Positions 11,745 through 22,459 of a stretch of 41,615 bases of DNA are shown here, piece by piece. Both the position numbers and the translations under genes were made by a program. Origin of the DNA: Basidiobolus meristosporus CBS 931.73. Lineage: Eukaryota > Basidiobolomycota > Basidiobolomycetes > Basidiobolales > Basidiobolaceae. The notes under the pieces were generated by a model. It ran no database searches. It was not told where the DNA came from and saw only the letters and a program-made list of their open reading frames with translations. Positions within the stretch are counted from its first letter, which is position 1, and the number at the start of each line of letters is the position of its first letter. The stretch spans positions 1 through 41,615 of the forward strand of contig MCFE01000733.1 in assembly GCA_002104905.1 (NCBI GenBank), in the 5' to 3' direction.

Positions 11745-12059
11745 TATGGATACAGACCAAGTGCAGAACATCTAAGAATATTTGGGTGTATAGCATATGC
11801 CAAGAAACTGCCTGGAAATCAGTCAAAATATGAGCCAAAAAGTGTAAAATGCATATTTTTGGGCTACTGCAATGAGAGTAAAGCATACTGACTCTACAAA
11901 ACCAAAGCAAAGAAGCTAACCAAGTCCAGGGGTGTGTTGTTTGATAAAAGCTCAAAATTTTCACAAAAAATGACACTAGATGATGATGAAAATCTGATCT
12001 CAAATCCACTAATTGTCAGGATTGAATCCAAGCAAAACTATGTAAGTTTTTTCACTCCA

Positions 12060-13206
12060 GAGGACACTACAACCATGGTTCAGCCAGGACCAGTGCCCAG
12101 GAATATCCCAGAAGTGATCATTCCAGTATCAAATGCCTGGAGATCCAATTAGACAAGAGAAAGTCCGTATTAATATATCAATGAGGGTACAAACTTAGCC
12201 TATACCTATTCAATCCATATTGATACACCCCAGACTGTAAAAGAGGTCCTAAATAGCCCTCAGACAAAGTTTTGGAGATCTGCAATGACTGAGGAATATC
12301 AGGCCCTGATGGCAAATCAAACTTGGGACTTAGTCAAATTACCAATCAACCAAAAGTCAATTGGATGCAGATGGGTCTTCAAGACAAAATACAAGGCTGA
12401 TGGTACATTTGAAAGATACAAAGCAAGACTTGTGGCCAAAGGATACTCTGAAACAAAAGGACTTGACTACACTGCGACCTTTGCACCGGTAGCCAAATTT
12501 AATTCCATCAGATTAATATTGGCTATTGCAGTCAAATATAAGTTTTTATTCATCAAATGGATGTAAATACTGCATTTTTAAATGGAGAACTTGATGAGGA
12601 TGTGTATATGGACCAGCCTGATGGGTTTTTTGACCAAGATAACCTCCATTTGGTCTGCTAGCTTAAAAAGTAACTCTATGGTCTCAATCAATCACCAAGA
12701 GCCTGGAATTGCAAGATAGATTCTTGTTTGGAATCTCTGAGTTTCAAAAGGAGTAATGCTGACTATAGTATATACTATAAGCCAGATAGAGCAAATCCAG
12801 CTCTATAGCCCTATATGTGGATGATCTTATTATAGCTGCCAATAACCTAGAAACATTGGAAGAGACAAAATCCAGCCTATCTAAGGAGTTCAAGATGTCT
12901 GATCTAGGAGAACTCAGTTACTACTTAGGGATTAAGCTCTCCATTGGCAGAAGTACCCAGACTATTACCCTAAGCCAATCCAAGTATATTCAAGATATAC
13001 TAAAGAAGTACAAAATGGAAGACTGTAAACCAGCAGCTACCCCAATGGAGACAAACCTTAACTTGGTCAAAACTCAACCAAATCAAGAGAGCTTGGTGCC
13101 ATCTGAAAGCCCTGACTTTCCTTATCAATCTATGGCCGGCAGTCTGATGTACATCATGCTTGGAACATGTCCAGATATCTCATATTCAGTGGGAGTTGTC
13201 AGCTAA
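12060..13206 (+). pseudogene. Element B reverse transcriptase region
   Basis: The pol linker and RT start at MTEEYQALM (12,285) and are recognisable by the copia RT motifs. These include 'GCRWVFKTKYKADGT', 'ERYKARLVAKGYS', '[12 protein letters not shown]' and 'GLNQSPRAW', followed by the catalytic ALYVDDLIIAA at about 12,811-12,840. The RT-to-RNase H connection (12,817-13,206) contains 'LGELSYYLGIKLS'. The frame breaks at TTTTTATTCATCAAATGG (about 12,543) and again around 12,660-12,810, and a TAA ends the connection at 13,204. The YVDD residues themselves are intact. Confidence 0.85.
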
Positions 13207-13794
13207 TGTAATCAGAACTATGGATCTGATCATATTGCAGCAGTTAAGCAAATTTTTAGATACCTAAAAGGAACAGCTGATATCTGCTTAAGATACACTT
13301 ATAAGGATTCAGAACAGGATTTTGTGGGATACTTTGATGCTGATTGGGGTCAAGATTTGGAAGACAGAAGATCTACCACTGTATACACCTTTCTCTACTG
13401 TAAAGGAGCAATTTCATGGAATTCAAGAAAGCAACCAACTGTAGCACTTTCTACCACAGAGGCACAGTATATGGCAGCCTGTGAAGCTACAAAAGAAGCA
13501 ATGTGCTTAGGAAAGCTTTTTACAGATTTAGGCCTATGTGAAAAAATGCCTATTACTTTATTTCAAGATAATCAAGGATGTATACAGTTAGGTGGAAATC
13601 CAACTTTTCATGCTAGAACCAAGCACATAGATATCAGACATGATTTCATATGTGAAGCTATAGAGAATAGCTTAGTTAGCTTAGCTTACTGTCCTACAGA
13701 TGAAATGATTGCTGATATATTTACCAAAGCTTTAGCTAGAGACAAGTTTGAATATTTTAGGTCAAAATTGGGACTAGTCAGTATCAACATTTAG
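13207..13794 (+). pseudogene. Element B RNase H region
   Basis: The ribonuclease H domain carries DADWGQDLEDRRST (first catalytic Asp), ALSTTEAQYMAA (Glu), LFQDNQG (Asp), TKHIDIRHDF and the conserved end 'IADIFTKAL'. From 13,324 it is one open frame of 156 residues, the longest preserved part of pol, and it ends at 13,794. The polypurine tract and 3' LTR follow within 12 bp. Confidence 0.85.
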
Positions 13795-13805
13795 CTGAGT
13801 GGGAG

Positions 13806-14154
13806 TGTTGTAAAGATTTGTAATTCCACCTAAATATTCACCTATCTTAGTCACTTAACTCATTATCCTCAAACTCTAGAGAATACTGACCAAATTCCTT
13901 GTTAGGATTTACTTATAATATTTTCACCAAAATACCAGGTACCCAGAACATGAAAATTCTCAAGGTTGTCCAAACAGCCCCAAACTTTGCACACCTATTC
14001 TTGGGACCTTAATTAATCTATTCTATGTGCTTGTAATGCCAAGACCAGGTAAAAGCATAAGTACTACTTTTATATTCAATAAATGATTAAGTGAAAACCA
14101 CATAATGTACTTGTTCTCCCAATCACTTCCAGTATCTCCAAGACTCTTACAACA
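13806..14154 (+). repeat. 3' LTR of element B
   Basis: At 349 bp it has the same length and TGTTG/CAACA ends as the 5' LTR. It is preceded by the purine-rich GAGTGGGAG. The next bases, GTGTG, form the right target duplication and also continue the interrupted gag of copy C. Confidence 0.9.
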
Positions 14155-15897
14155 GTGTGGAAGGTCAAGATGAAGATGCAGCTACAAGAAAATGGCCTGT
14201 AGGATATTGTCATGGGAGAACAATGACCTTTTAAAAATGTGGGAGTGGAAGCCTTAGAGTACCAGAAGAAAGCACAAATTGCCTTTAACTGCATTTGCCT
14301 TAATGTTCAGGACAAGTTGCTAATTCAATGCTCAAGAGCAAAAACAGCAAGGAATGCCTGGAAGGCATTAGAAGACACCTACCAGTCATGTTCAGCTGCT
14401 AAGAAAATGTATCTGAGACAATGATTCTTTACTACAAATATGCAGCCAGAAGAAGAAATGAAAAATCTAATTAATAGAGTTACTCTGCTGGTAGATGAAA
14501 TGGAATCTGTGGGTGTACCAACTACTGATGAGGATGTGATAGTTATCATCCTGAATAGCCTGGCAGACAAGTTCCAGGACCTTGTATCAGCCCTAGAGTA
14601 CAGAACTGAAGATTTGACCTTAAATTATGTATATGGAATGCTCCTGGATGAAGAATGAAGAAAATCAAGTGCCAATAAGAAGGAAGAAGCAAATGCTTTA
14701 ATAAGCAATGCAAACCAACAAAGGAGGTACCCAAGACCCTACAAAGGCAACAGCAACCTGTTTTGCAACTACTGCAAAAGGAAAGCACACACATCAGACC
14801 GGTGTCTCAAAAAGAGATATTTGGCAAAAGAAGCCTGAATATGGAAATGCTGCAACAACTGAAGATACACTATTCATATCTGCACTAAATATGACCACAA
14901 ACAAGGATTCTCAGATGCAGTATGTTGACTCTGGGGCATCTCAACACTCTACACACCAAAAAGAACTTTTACCCAGTATCAAGAAGTTCCAATTATGAAG
15001 GTTTCATGGGTGACAATAGAATGCTTGATGCAGTGGGAGAAGGAACTATCCAAGTAATCCTAAGAAGCAGTGAAGGAAGCCATACACTGACCTTTACATA
15101 AGTACTCTATGTACCAGAAATAGCCAAAAACCCACTATCTGTGAGCAAGGCCACAGCAGAAGGACTCAGTTTCAGCTTTGACAATTCTGGATGCAGGATC
15201 AATGATCAATATGGTGCCCATATTGCTTTGGGTATCAGAGATCAGAATCTATACAAGTTGACTTATATTCCATCATATTTGGAAGCCAATATAAGTAACT
15301 TAAATGAAGAAGCACCAATGCTTTGGCACAGGAGATTTGGGCACATCAATTTTAATTATTTGTGCAAAATGATCAAAGATCAGCTAATTTCTGGAGTGAG
15401 AATTAATCCCCCTGCTAATTTGGAGCACTGTGAAGCCTGCATATATAGGAAACAAGCCAGACAACCATTCAAGAGCTCTGGGTTATTCAAAACTAAGAAA
15501 AAATTAGATCTAATTCACTCAGATCTGTGTGGACCAATGCAAAGTTTATCCTTAGCCAGGATGAAGCATTTAATCACTTTTATTGATGATTATACAAGAT
15601 ACACATGGGTCTACTACATGGAGAGAAAGGAAGAAGCTCTGTCTAAGTTCAAGGAGTTTAAAGCCATGGTGGAGAGAGAAATTGGTGAAAAAATCAAGAA
15701 AACACGCTCTGACAATGGCGGAGAATATACCTCAAAACTCTTCATCCACTTGTGCAAAATTCATGGGATAAAGCAAGGGACTACTGTACCATACTCCCCG
15801 CAGCAAAATGGAGTAGCAGAACATGCTAACAGATCAATAATTGATATGGCAAGATCTTTGATCCATGATCAAGAATTATCCTATGATTTTTGGGTGG
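14155..15897 (+). pseudogene. Copia copy C: rest of Gag, protease, integrase (first part)
   Basis: This continues gag from 9473 after the B insertion. The helical Gag region runs 14,239-14,640, with a CCHC knuckle at about 14,765-14,806. The protease site (YVDSGASQH) is at about 14,919, and the integrase HHCC and catalytic core lie in one open frame of 253 residues at 15,141-15,902. That frame preserves HSDLCGP, TRSDNGGEY and SPQQNGVAEHANRS. Upstream there are frameshifts and a stop in gag at 14,422. Integrase is cut at 15,897 by a solo LTR and resumes at 16,970. Confidence 0.85.
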
Positions 15898-16969
15898 TGT
15901 AGTGGGGTGACAGTGACACCCACTAATAGATGTGCTCATTCCCTTATTTTCCACTTCCCTATATCTCTACTACACTTATTTTTGGTTTTATACCATTTGT
16001 CTTACCCAATCAGTACTATCCCATAAGCTGGTTGACTATCACACCTGCCTACCTTATTGCATAAGTTACCCCCCACTTTATGTAAGATTATTAGCTATAA
16101 GAGCTTCTATATTAGGCAAGTACCTGCGCCAATACCCATGACACATGATCAACCCAAGTCACCATCCCTACCATTTCCATACCATATATGGTTTCCCTAT
16201 GTAACACAGGTTTCAGAATACTGATTCCTGATTGGTTAGATGTGCTGTGCCTCTTAGAACCTTCTGGCACCTACTTAGAACATTCTTAGGTTATTCTGAT
16301 GATATTAAGATTTCTATTGATATCTGGAACCTTTGGGAATATCATGATTAGTAATCACTTAGCCAGTGTGAAAAGTATATAAGGGAGGCTATCCCTCAAC
16401 AATAAATCATCATCCCTTTTATCAATATACCAACTTGTTGATTAGTGTGATCACTGCTACCTGCTGCTACCTGAACTTCCAACCCTAAACCACAGGACAC
16501 TCCCAGGAAACTGTGCTGCCAGCCAACTGACCTTGGAGGCACTACTTGTGAGGAATACTCAGAGTAGGTATCTTTTATTATATTTGATTCTTTCCCAAGT
16601 TTGTTCTTGTACAGGCAAAGATACTTTTCTGTCTTTGTAACTATTGACCACAGCTGCATTCTTATCAAGTCCCTGCTGGTGGAGTTTACAGTTGTTTTGA
16701 CTTTGGAAGCTTTAGTACATTGTCATCTCAAAGGATGCTGAAATCAGCACATACTTTTGTTAAGATGCCAACTAAGTTGGGGATTGTAGCTCAATAGTTT
16801 TCCCTTGACAAGCTTGTGGCTTTATTCCCCCTCACATTAGATTAGAGACAGAACCCAAGTATTCCTAGCAAGCTTTTGCCAGAGATTATTGCACCCAGTC
16901 AACACCCCACACACAAAACACTTGAGAAGTGTTGGATATATCTCTCCCTTGGACCTATACACCACCACA
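15898..16969 (+). mobile_element. Solo LTR (about 1,072 bp) of an unrelated, probably gypsy-type element
   Basis: This block splits the integrase of copy C. It begins TGTAGTGGGGTG and ends CACCACCACA, so it has TG...CA ends with partial inverted similarity. It has the layout of a promoter-bearing LTR: a TATA-like GTATATAAGGG at about 16,375, AATAAA shortly after, and no protein-coding potential. Flanking tetramers are GTGG and GCGG, a possible degraded target duplication. The gypsy assignment rests on length and style only; the family is not proven. Confidence 0.7.
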
Positions 16970-17686
16970 GCGGAATCAGTTGCCACAGCTGTATACCTTA
17001 AAAATAGAAGTTATAACAGAATACTTTGTGATTCTACTCCATTTGAAGCATGGTATGGATACAGACCAAGTGCAGAACATCTAAGAATATTTGGGTGTAC
17101 AGCATATGTGGAGAAATTGCCAGGAAATCATGCAAAATTTGAGCCAAAAAGTGTAAAATGCATATTTTGGGCTACTGTAATGAGAGCAAGGCATACAGAC
17201 TCTACAATACCAAAGCAAAGAGGCTAATCAAGTCCAGGGGTGTGTTGTTTGATGAAAATTCAAAATTTTCACAAAAATGACATTAGAAGATGACAAAAAT
17301 CTGATCCCAAGTCCACCAATTGTCAGGATTGAATCAGAGCAAAGCAATGAGAGTTTTTTGACTCCAGAGGACTCCACAACTGTGGTTCAGCCTGAATCAG
17401 TGCCCAGGAATATCCCAGAAGTGATAATTCCAATATCAAATGTCTGGAGATCCAATCAGATAAGAAATAGCCCAAATTACTATATCAATGAGGGTACAAA
17501 CTTAGCCTATGCCTATTCAGTCCATATTGATGCGCCCCAGACTGAAAGAGATGCCCTAAATAGCCCTCAGACAAAGTTTTGGAGATCTGCAATGACTGAG
17601 GAATATCAGGCCCTGATGGAAAATCAAACTTGGGACTTAGTCAAATTACCAATCAACCAAAAATCAATTGGATGCAGATGGGTCTT
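16970..17686 (+). pseudogene. Copia copy C: integrase C terminus to start of RT
   Basis: This continues the integrase frame from 15,897 (ESVATAVYLKNRSYNR, then DSTPFEAWYGYRPSAEH), then the linker with 'ESVPRNIPEVIIPISN', then the RT start (GCRWVF). One frameshift occurs near 17,168. RT stops at 17,686 and is fused to an LTR end, so the rest of pol was deleted. Where element B has stops (11,742 and 12,150) this copy has Trp and Gln codons. Confidence 0.85.
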
Positions 17687-17857
17687 CATAATCTATTTGT
17701 GCTCCTAATCACCACTAATATCTTCAGGACTCTTACACCATTAAGTCATATAGCTGCGGCAATTGATACTGCCCAAAGATCAGAAGTAATCTCATGGCTG
17801 CTTCTGGTGCATCAAGTACTTCATTTTTTTACTGTTATTATCAAGAAAGCCACCTAA
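17687..17857 (+). repeat. LTR 3' end and gag start of a related copia family
   Basis: Positions 17,687-17,739 match the last 53 bp of the copia LTR with several differences (AATCTATTTGTGCTCCTAATC, ending CTCTTACACCA). About 55 bp further on, an ATG opens a short Ser/Ala-rich peptide that resembles a copia Gag start (MAASGASSTSFF...). This suggests a leader region of a sister family fused to the broken RT of copy C. Confidence 0.5.
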
Positions 17858-18065
17858 AGTGTGCTCAAGAGCATCCTAAGATCATGCAGGTCATATTAGG
17901 GGCTATTTGAGCAGCTTATATACCTTTGATGTCTTAGGTAACTATGATTAGGGTGTGATATTCTGGGCAAATCCTTGAGATTTAAGAAATTGGGGCAGAA
18001 TTCTCTGAATTTATGGACTGGCATTGGAATAACTGAGTTGAGTAAGCATTTAGGCCCAGATTTGG
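17858..18065. other. AT-rich stretch without recognisable feature
   Basis: No coding frame or repeat was recognised. Its composition matches the transposon zone, and it probably belongs to the flanking decayed elements. Confidence 0.4.
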
Positions 18066-18447
18066 AATTTTTATCATCACAAAGATGAGCTCATTCCTTC
18101 TTTCATTTAATTGAAGTGGGTATTCAGCAAGAATGCAATGGTTAGAGCAAGCAAGTAGATTGATGAGTTTTCACTTGGTAATTTACTCCATGAATGAGCT
18201 CTATATATACCTTTACATGGTGTTGGCATAACAAACCAGTGAAATATTTCCAGAAAGGTATCAAGAGCATGTGTACAAATCTTGAGAGCTTTTGGGTACC
18301 TTTGAGATTCTCCAAGACCTGGGTTCCAGATATCTTGGGGGGTATTTGAAGGGGCTCCCAACAAGGAATCCGGACAAGATATTCTGGGATTTGTGGACTT
18401 CGATCTGGGAGACTTAGCTAATGAAATGTTTAGACCTAATTGCAACA
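18066..18447 (-). repeat. Diverged copia-type LTR in reverse orientation
   Basis: The reverse complement shows the same block order as the copia LTRs. It starts TGTTGCAATTAGG (at 18,447), then has GATTCCTTGTTGGGA, a block equivalent to GGTACCCAGA (GGAACCCAGG), a GTTATGCCAACACCATGTAAA block, and AATCTACTTGCT near the end. Unlike the local LTRs it has a clear TATATATA at about 18,203-18,211. It is clearly related but much diverged, so it represents a sister family. The 3' end of the LTR (low coordinates) is not sharply defined. Confidence 0.6.
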
Positions 18448-18893
18448 TCACCAGTTCCAAAACCACTGGTCTCCAAGTATCTATGAGCACATCCGGGGAC
18501 TCCTATTCTAATATTGCAGCAAAACTTGGCTAATAAACATGGAGCATTCAAGTGTAAATCATTCTTCCACTAGTGGCCTCAACAGGCTACAGGTAAGCCA
18601 TGTGATTGTTTGGCAAATTCAACAGGTTTAACACCGTCCAGGGCTTGTACAAATCCTGGGATCTGGTTCCTGTAAGACAATCCATATGTGAGTCCTAGCC
18701 AACGCTTGGATCCTTGGCAACGAGAGACACCAAGATGCATATAAGTAGGTCAGGGGCTGAACCCGCCAGTTACAACACATGCTACATAATTAAGTGAGCA
18801 GGAAGTGATGGAATACCTCCGGAGTATACACCAGGTAGATCGTCTATGTGTTGGTTGTACGAGGGCAGAGAGAAGACGAAAGATCTTCGGAGT
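18448..18893. other. Transition zone from transposon DNA to GC-richer DNA
   Basis: No gene was recognised. Base composition changes from AT-rich to roughly balanced across this stretch. Confidence 0.4.
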
Positions 18894-19632
18894 TCAGCTG
18901 TAGATCCCGAGCATTGCATCCACATCTCCATGCCTGCCCATGGAAAGGTTTGTGGAATGGATTTCGATGGTACTACCTAAAGGGTATCCACCTCGCATTG
19001 CCCGACGCTAGTCCAAACTTCGAGGAAGACTCCAGCGTATTTACCATCCGAATGCGGAATGCATCGGGGCCAATTGGCGGACCATCTTGATGGGGGATGG
19101 GATTAGAAACAAGATCCACGCGGTAGCTCATGTTCATCGCAGGGTAGACAAGAGTGGCCAGCTCCCACTGGTACTTTGCAGTTAGCCAGGTGGTCCAGGT
19201 GAAATTCCTACGGGCAGCCGGACCAATCTGGGACGCCGTTCACGGGAAATCAGCGAGGCCGGTTCATACCATCGTGAACAGACCCCATCGAAGTATCATA
19301 CCTCCCAGTCTTGGATCAGATGCCGCCCGGATAGAACACTAACCCCTCGCCAGGCCCGGGAGACCGCATGCTACGGATCTGACCCCGAAAATGATGTCGC
19401 CAGAATTCGGATGGTGAGCTTGGCGACGGCAAAGGAGCTGCAGTCAGACAATTATTGGGATGTTGGGAGGGATTTGCGCCCAGCTTAATAGATCATGATT
19501 GAATCCATCCGGTCCATCTCGAGGGTTCTCAGACTTGGCGTTACATACGGTAACTTCCGCCCATCCATCAGCTACCGTATAGCTTCGTGCGTAGATGCCG
19601 GATAGTGTGTACTCTACAGTGGTAGACTCCAT
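18894..19632 (-). pseudogene. Decayed, once-spliced gene of unknown function
   Basis: The minus strand has a consistent reading frame if two small introns are removed. The intron at 19,228-19,269 is GTATGA...CTGAT...CAG with a good branch site, and the one at 18,934-18,976 is GTAGTA...CAG. The middle exon (18,977-19,227) reads as typical protein (TWTTWLTAKYQWELATLVYP). The last exon ends ...DAMLGIYS with a stop at 18,894. Upstream in the same frame are 62 open residues starting at 19,632, then in-frame TGA (19,444) and TAG (19,339). I do not recognise the family. It may be a pseudogene, or the stops may lie in introns I have not placed. Confidence 0.35.
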
Positions 19633-21244
19633 GAATGATGAGGATGTCCTCTGACCATGTGCAGGCTTGATCGGGCCGGAAGGTGGACCTTACCACAACA
19701 CCGTACAGGAGGGTGTTGACTGGTCCTTCCACACCCAAATAGAAGCGCAGATGATGACCGTGATCAGGGCAACCGGTGACCACCGTGAATGGGGGAATAA
19801 GATTGGTGGGATGACTTCAGCGAAGTTCATTCAAGATTAGATGGATACCACAAGTAGACATTTCGCCCTCCCTCAGCCCAAGCTAGCAGGCGCCCGTTGC
19901 TTTTGGATATCCGGAGAGCCCGATAGCAGCAATCTGGCTGATTATCAAAGTAGGCAATCAGTGTGGATGACGGAGCATGAATCGACAGCCTCGTGTAACC
20001 GCGAAGTCAGTTCGAGGAAGGGGATATGAACATAACGGGTTTGGTCTATGTGGACTGTGAATGCAACCTCGAATTGGACACCGGCAATGCCTACATGAGA
20101 TCATATCCTCTGGTCGATGGAGCGGCTCACTATCAGTGCACACTGACGTATCAAGATGGCATGAGGTAATCATCTGCGTAACTGGCACCATCAGATCACC
20201 CCAATGGTCTAGTGCCCAACACTCCATTTCGATCAGGCCTACAGGTGGATGTTTGCCGACGGTCGGTGTGGTCAGTCACAGATACCATTCGACCAGACGA
20301 ACTGCCGCCTCGGGTGGGATTATGCTGGCCCATCGCCATAGACCCGTCTGGAAGGTCGATCATTTCCATCAGCCTTGCTTTACTGTATCCCTCCGACAGG
20401 CTCTAGCCTTGATCCGGCAGAATGCTTGGAAAGCAGAGGAGCCCGGTCATGGTACAGCTAAGCTTTCAGTCCACAACTTACTCAACACACCCATTAGCGT
20501 CCAAGCATCCCCAGCCTAGACTTGCGGATGACTGAGCTCGGTGGTCACTGGGCACAACCATGATGTAAGATGAAGGACTGCTTTTGGATGAGTGTCCTGC
20601 CTGGCTGTAGGAAATTGGTGGGCCCACGATCACTACCGAATGGATGGAATTTGAGATGGCGTCTATGATTCAACCCGCTTCGACACTTTGCAGGTATGAA
20701 CGCATACCCATGTAGCATAATCCAGGTCGTATGACATTTGTGACATGATCTTGACGCGCACAGGAAAGGGGCGTCGAATGCGGCTGTGATGGACGCGGTC
20801 TTTGAATCATTCCCCAGGCCAAGAGGCGAATTGTTATGTAAGGTGCTCCATTCAACACCCCGACTCCGTGGTGCATCGGGACTGGAGAGGTAAGATGCAT
20901 GTTAAACCTGTTTGAGGATGATGGATCCCCTTCCCATTCAGGGCACCTAAACTTCGGCCCCCCCCCAATGAGCTATGAGTTCATCGTGATAGCAAGTTCG
21001 CGGATCTTTGGTCTGCAGTGGATGGGTCACACAATGCACCATACGTCATCCAAAGGCCATTTCGAACCAAGCTTACTCTTTTTGTATGGTGATTTGGGGG
21101 CCTGAACATTATCACAAACCTCAACTACAGGCGATGTTCATTTAACCATGTATGTCGACCATATTCAGCACCAGCCCCATAGACCCGCCCGTCCACAGAC
21201 TCCAGTGGCATCGAGAAGCATGGCTAAGAGGGGTGCGTTGGCAT
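19633..21244. other. Gene-poor stretch with short minus-strand coding-like frames
   Basis: No intact gene is visible. Several minus-strand pieces look like protein, for example 'HHLRFYLGVEGPVNTLLYGVV' at about 19,690-19,760 ahead of a GTAAGG donor, and a piece at 20,680-20,890. Stops lie between them. They may be further exons or debris of the flanking decayed gene or genes. The plus-strand open frame at 20,061-20,519 looks like a chance frame. Confidence 0.3.
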
Positions 21245-22086
21245 CTACATAGAACCGGCCGTGATTACGGGACGTTTGCGGGCAAAGTACGCGTTACAAA
21301 GTACCCGAGACGAGGTTAATAATAGAACATCCCAAACTATGGCTGGTGGATTGTTCCTCACCGATAAATATAGGGGGATGTGACGTTGAGGAAGGTTCGG
21401 TGAATTCAGTATTTTTAGAGGCACCCATCCGAAAATTATCGACAAATCCCTGGATCCGCTTGCTCCAAATTCCCCCGATTTCCCCGTCCTAGATTGCATC
21501 GTCGAGGATTCCTGATGGGTCCTCCAATCTGAGGTCCCGTAGAACCATGCTATTCTTAGATCAGAAGATAGTTGCTATTTAGCGTGAGCATGACGTCCAG
21601 TCGATTCCCTGAGCAGGCGACTTACCGGATATGGCATGGGGTTGCTGGAAATTGGACATTTTGTTCCTGATTGTTGTCACCGAGTAGAAAGGCCGTTGAT
21701 TGGAAAGAATCTTACAGATCAAGTTTTGGAGCCAGGCGGCCAGCCTATGGGTATCGATACCGCACTCAAGCAACGAGTCACTGCCCATAGGTGGAGCAAG
21801 CTGGAGGTTGTGTGTGGATCGTATTTTTGGAAGCAAGGTGGCCCGGACAATGACAAGGATGCTGCACATTCAGCGCTGTCGATGCCAACTTCCACCCATT
21901 GGCCCCCAAGCCAGCCAGGGCCATGAAAATAACCACCGCTCTGCGTGTGTCGGTCGTCGCCCCTTTCTCACGAAGCAACGCTACTTTGGGGCAAGGGCAT
22001 GCCACTCCATACAACCCGGCCACTCTGCCATGGTGTACGGTCGAACCAATCAGTGGTGCAACACGAAACCACAACCTCAACGTCAT
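21245..22086 (-). pseudogene. Spliced coding-like locus of unknown function, partly decayed
   Basis: Two minus-strand frames (21,626-21,869 and 21,245-21,549) join exactly in phase when a 76-nt intron at 21,550-21,625 (GTAAGT...ATAG) is removed. This gives about 180 residues ending ...VITAGSM. A hydrophobic stretch (VVIFMALAGLGANGWKLA) in a third frame just upstream (to 22,086) suggests an N-terminal membrane segment separated by a frameshift near 21,870. I cannot assign a family. The spacing of the hydrophobic and Trp-containing blocks vaguely recalls fungal DUF6536 membrane proteins, which is an untested idea. It may form one larger relic with the 18.9-19.6 kb frames. Confidence 0.35.
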
Positions 22087-22451
22087 GATTACTATTTGTC
22101 AGTGCAGATTTAGACCCGATGTGGTAATGCAACCTCTGACTGAAGTAGTACCGAAAAGCCTACTGTCGCTTAATAGAATCAGACATGGATCCTGGTGTCC
22201 GATCCAAGGCCATGATAACGCTTCGGAGGATCTTGATGCATTACTGGTGATGCAATTTTAGGAAACCATGAGTGCACATCCATTTTCGCTATTTGGGGAG
22301 CCATCCATCCAGAGTTCCACCCAGTTCTATATTCCGAATATTGACTATCACGAAAACCACGAAATGGTATTTTTGTTTATCTCTCAGATCATGGACAAAA
22401 ATAACCGCCGTGCGCTGTAGCTGATGGAATGGGTCGCCGGGATGGATGGGC

Positions 22452-22459
22452 TATATAAG
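22452..22459 (+). promoter_or_regulatory. TATA box of the 166-aa gene
   Basis: TATATAAG lies 160 bp upstream of the ATG at 22,619. It is followed by a C- and CT-rich leader (about 22,540-22,615), a common fungal core-promoter arrangement. This supports real transcription of the downstream frame. Confidence 0.55.

Larger units (their letters stand above)
9474..14154 (+). mobile_element. Nearly full-length Ty1/copia LTR retrotransposon (element B), 4,681 bp
   Basis: The element has 349-bp LTRs at both ends, both TGTTG...CAACA. A tRNA-Met-type primer-binding site follows the 5' LTR, and a purine-rich GAGTGGGAG (13797-13805) precedes the 3' LTR. Internal order is Gag, protease, integrase, RT, RNase H, which is diagnostic of Ty1/copia (Pseudoviridae). 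Flanking 5-mers are GTATG and GTGTG, a one-mismatch target duplication. A hand alignment of the two LTRs gives about 28 differences (near 92% identity), so the insertion is not recent. Stops and frameshifts occur at about 10,230, 10,590, 11,319, 11,742, 11,888, 12,150, 12,560 and 13,206, so it cannot make a full polyprotein. Confidence 0.9.

Noticed and set aside
12535-12560. Programmed -1 frameshift signal in copia RT
   Set aside because: The T-run lacks a full X-XXY-YYZ heptamer and an evident downstream stem. A shared mutation is simpler; it is kept only as a question in the findings.
16775-16850. tRNA-like stretch (GGGGATTGTAGCTCAATAGTT...)
   Set aside because: The D-arm resemblance is present, but I could not pair an acceptor stem, anticodon stem and T-arm (no GGTTCGANTCC), and it lies inside the solo LTR.
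20061-20519. 152-residue plus-strand open frame
   Set aside because: It has Arg/His/Ser-rich chance composition and no domain, and surrounding coding-like signal is on the minus strand.
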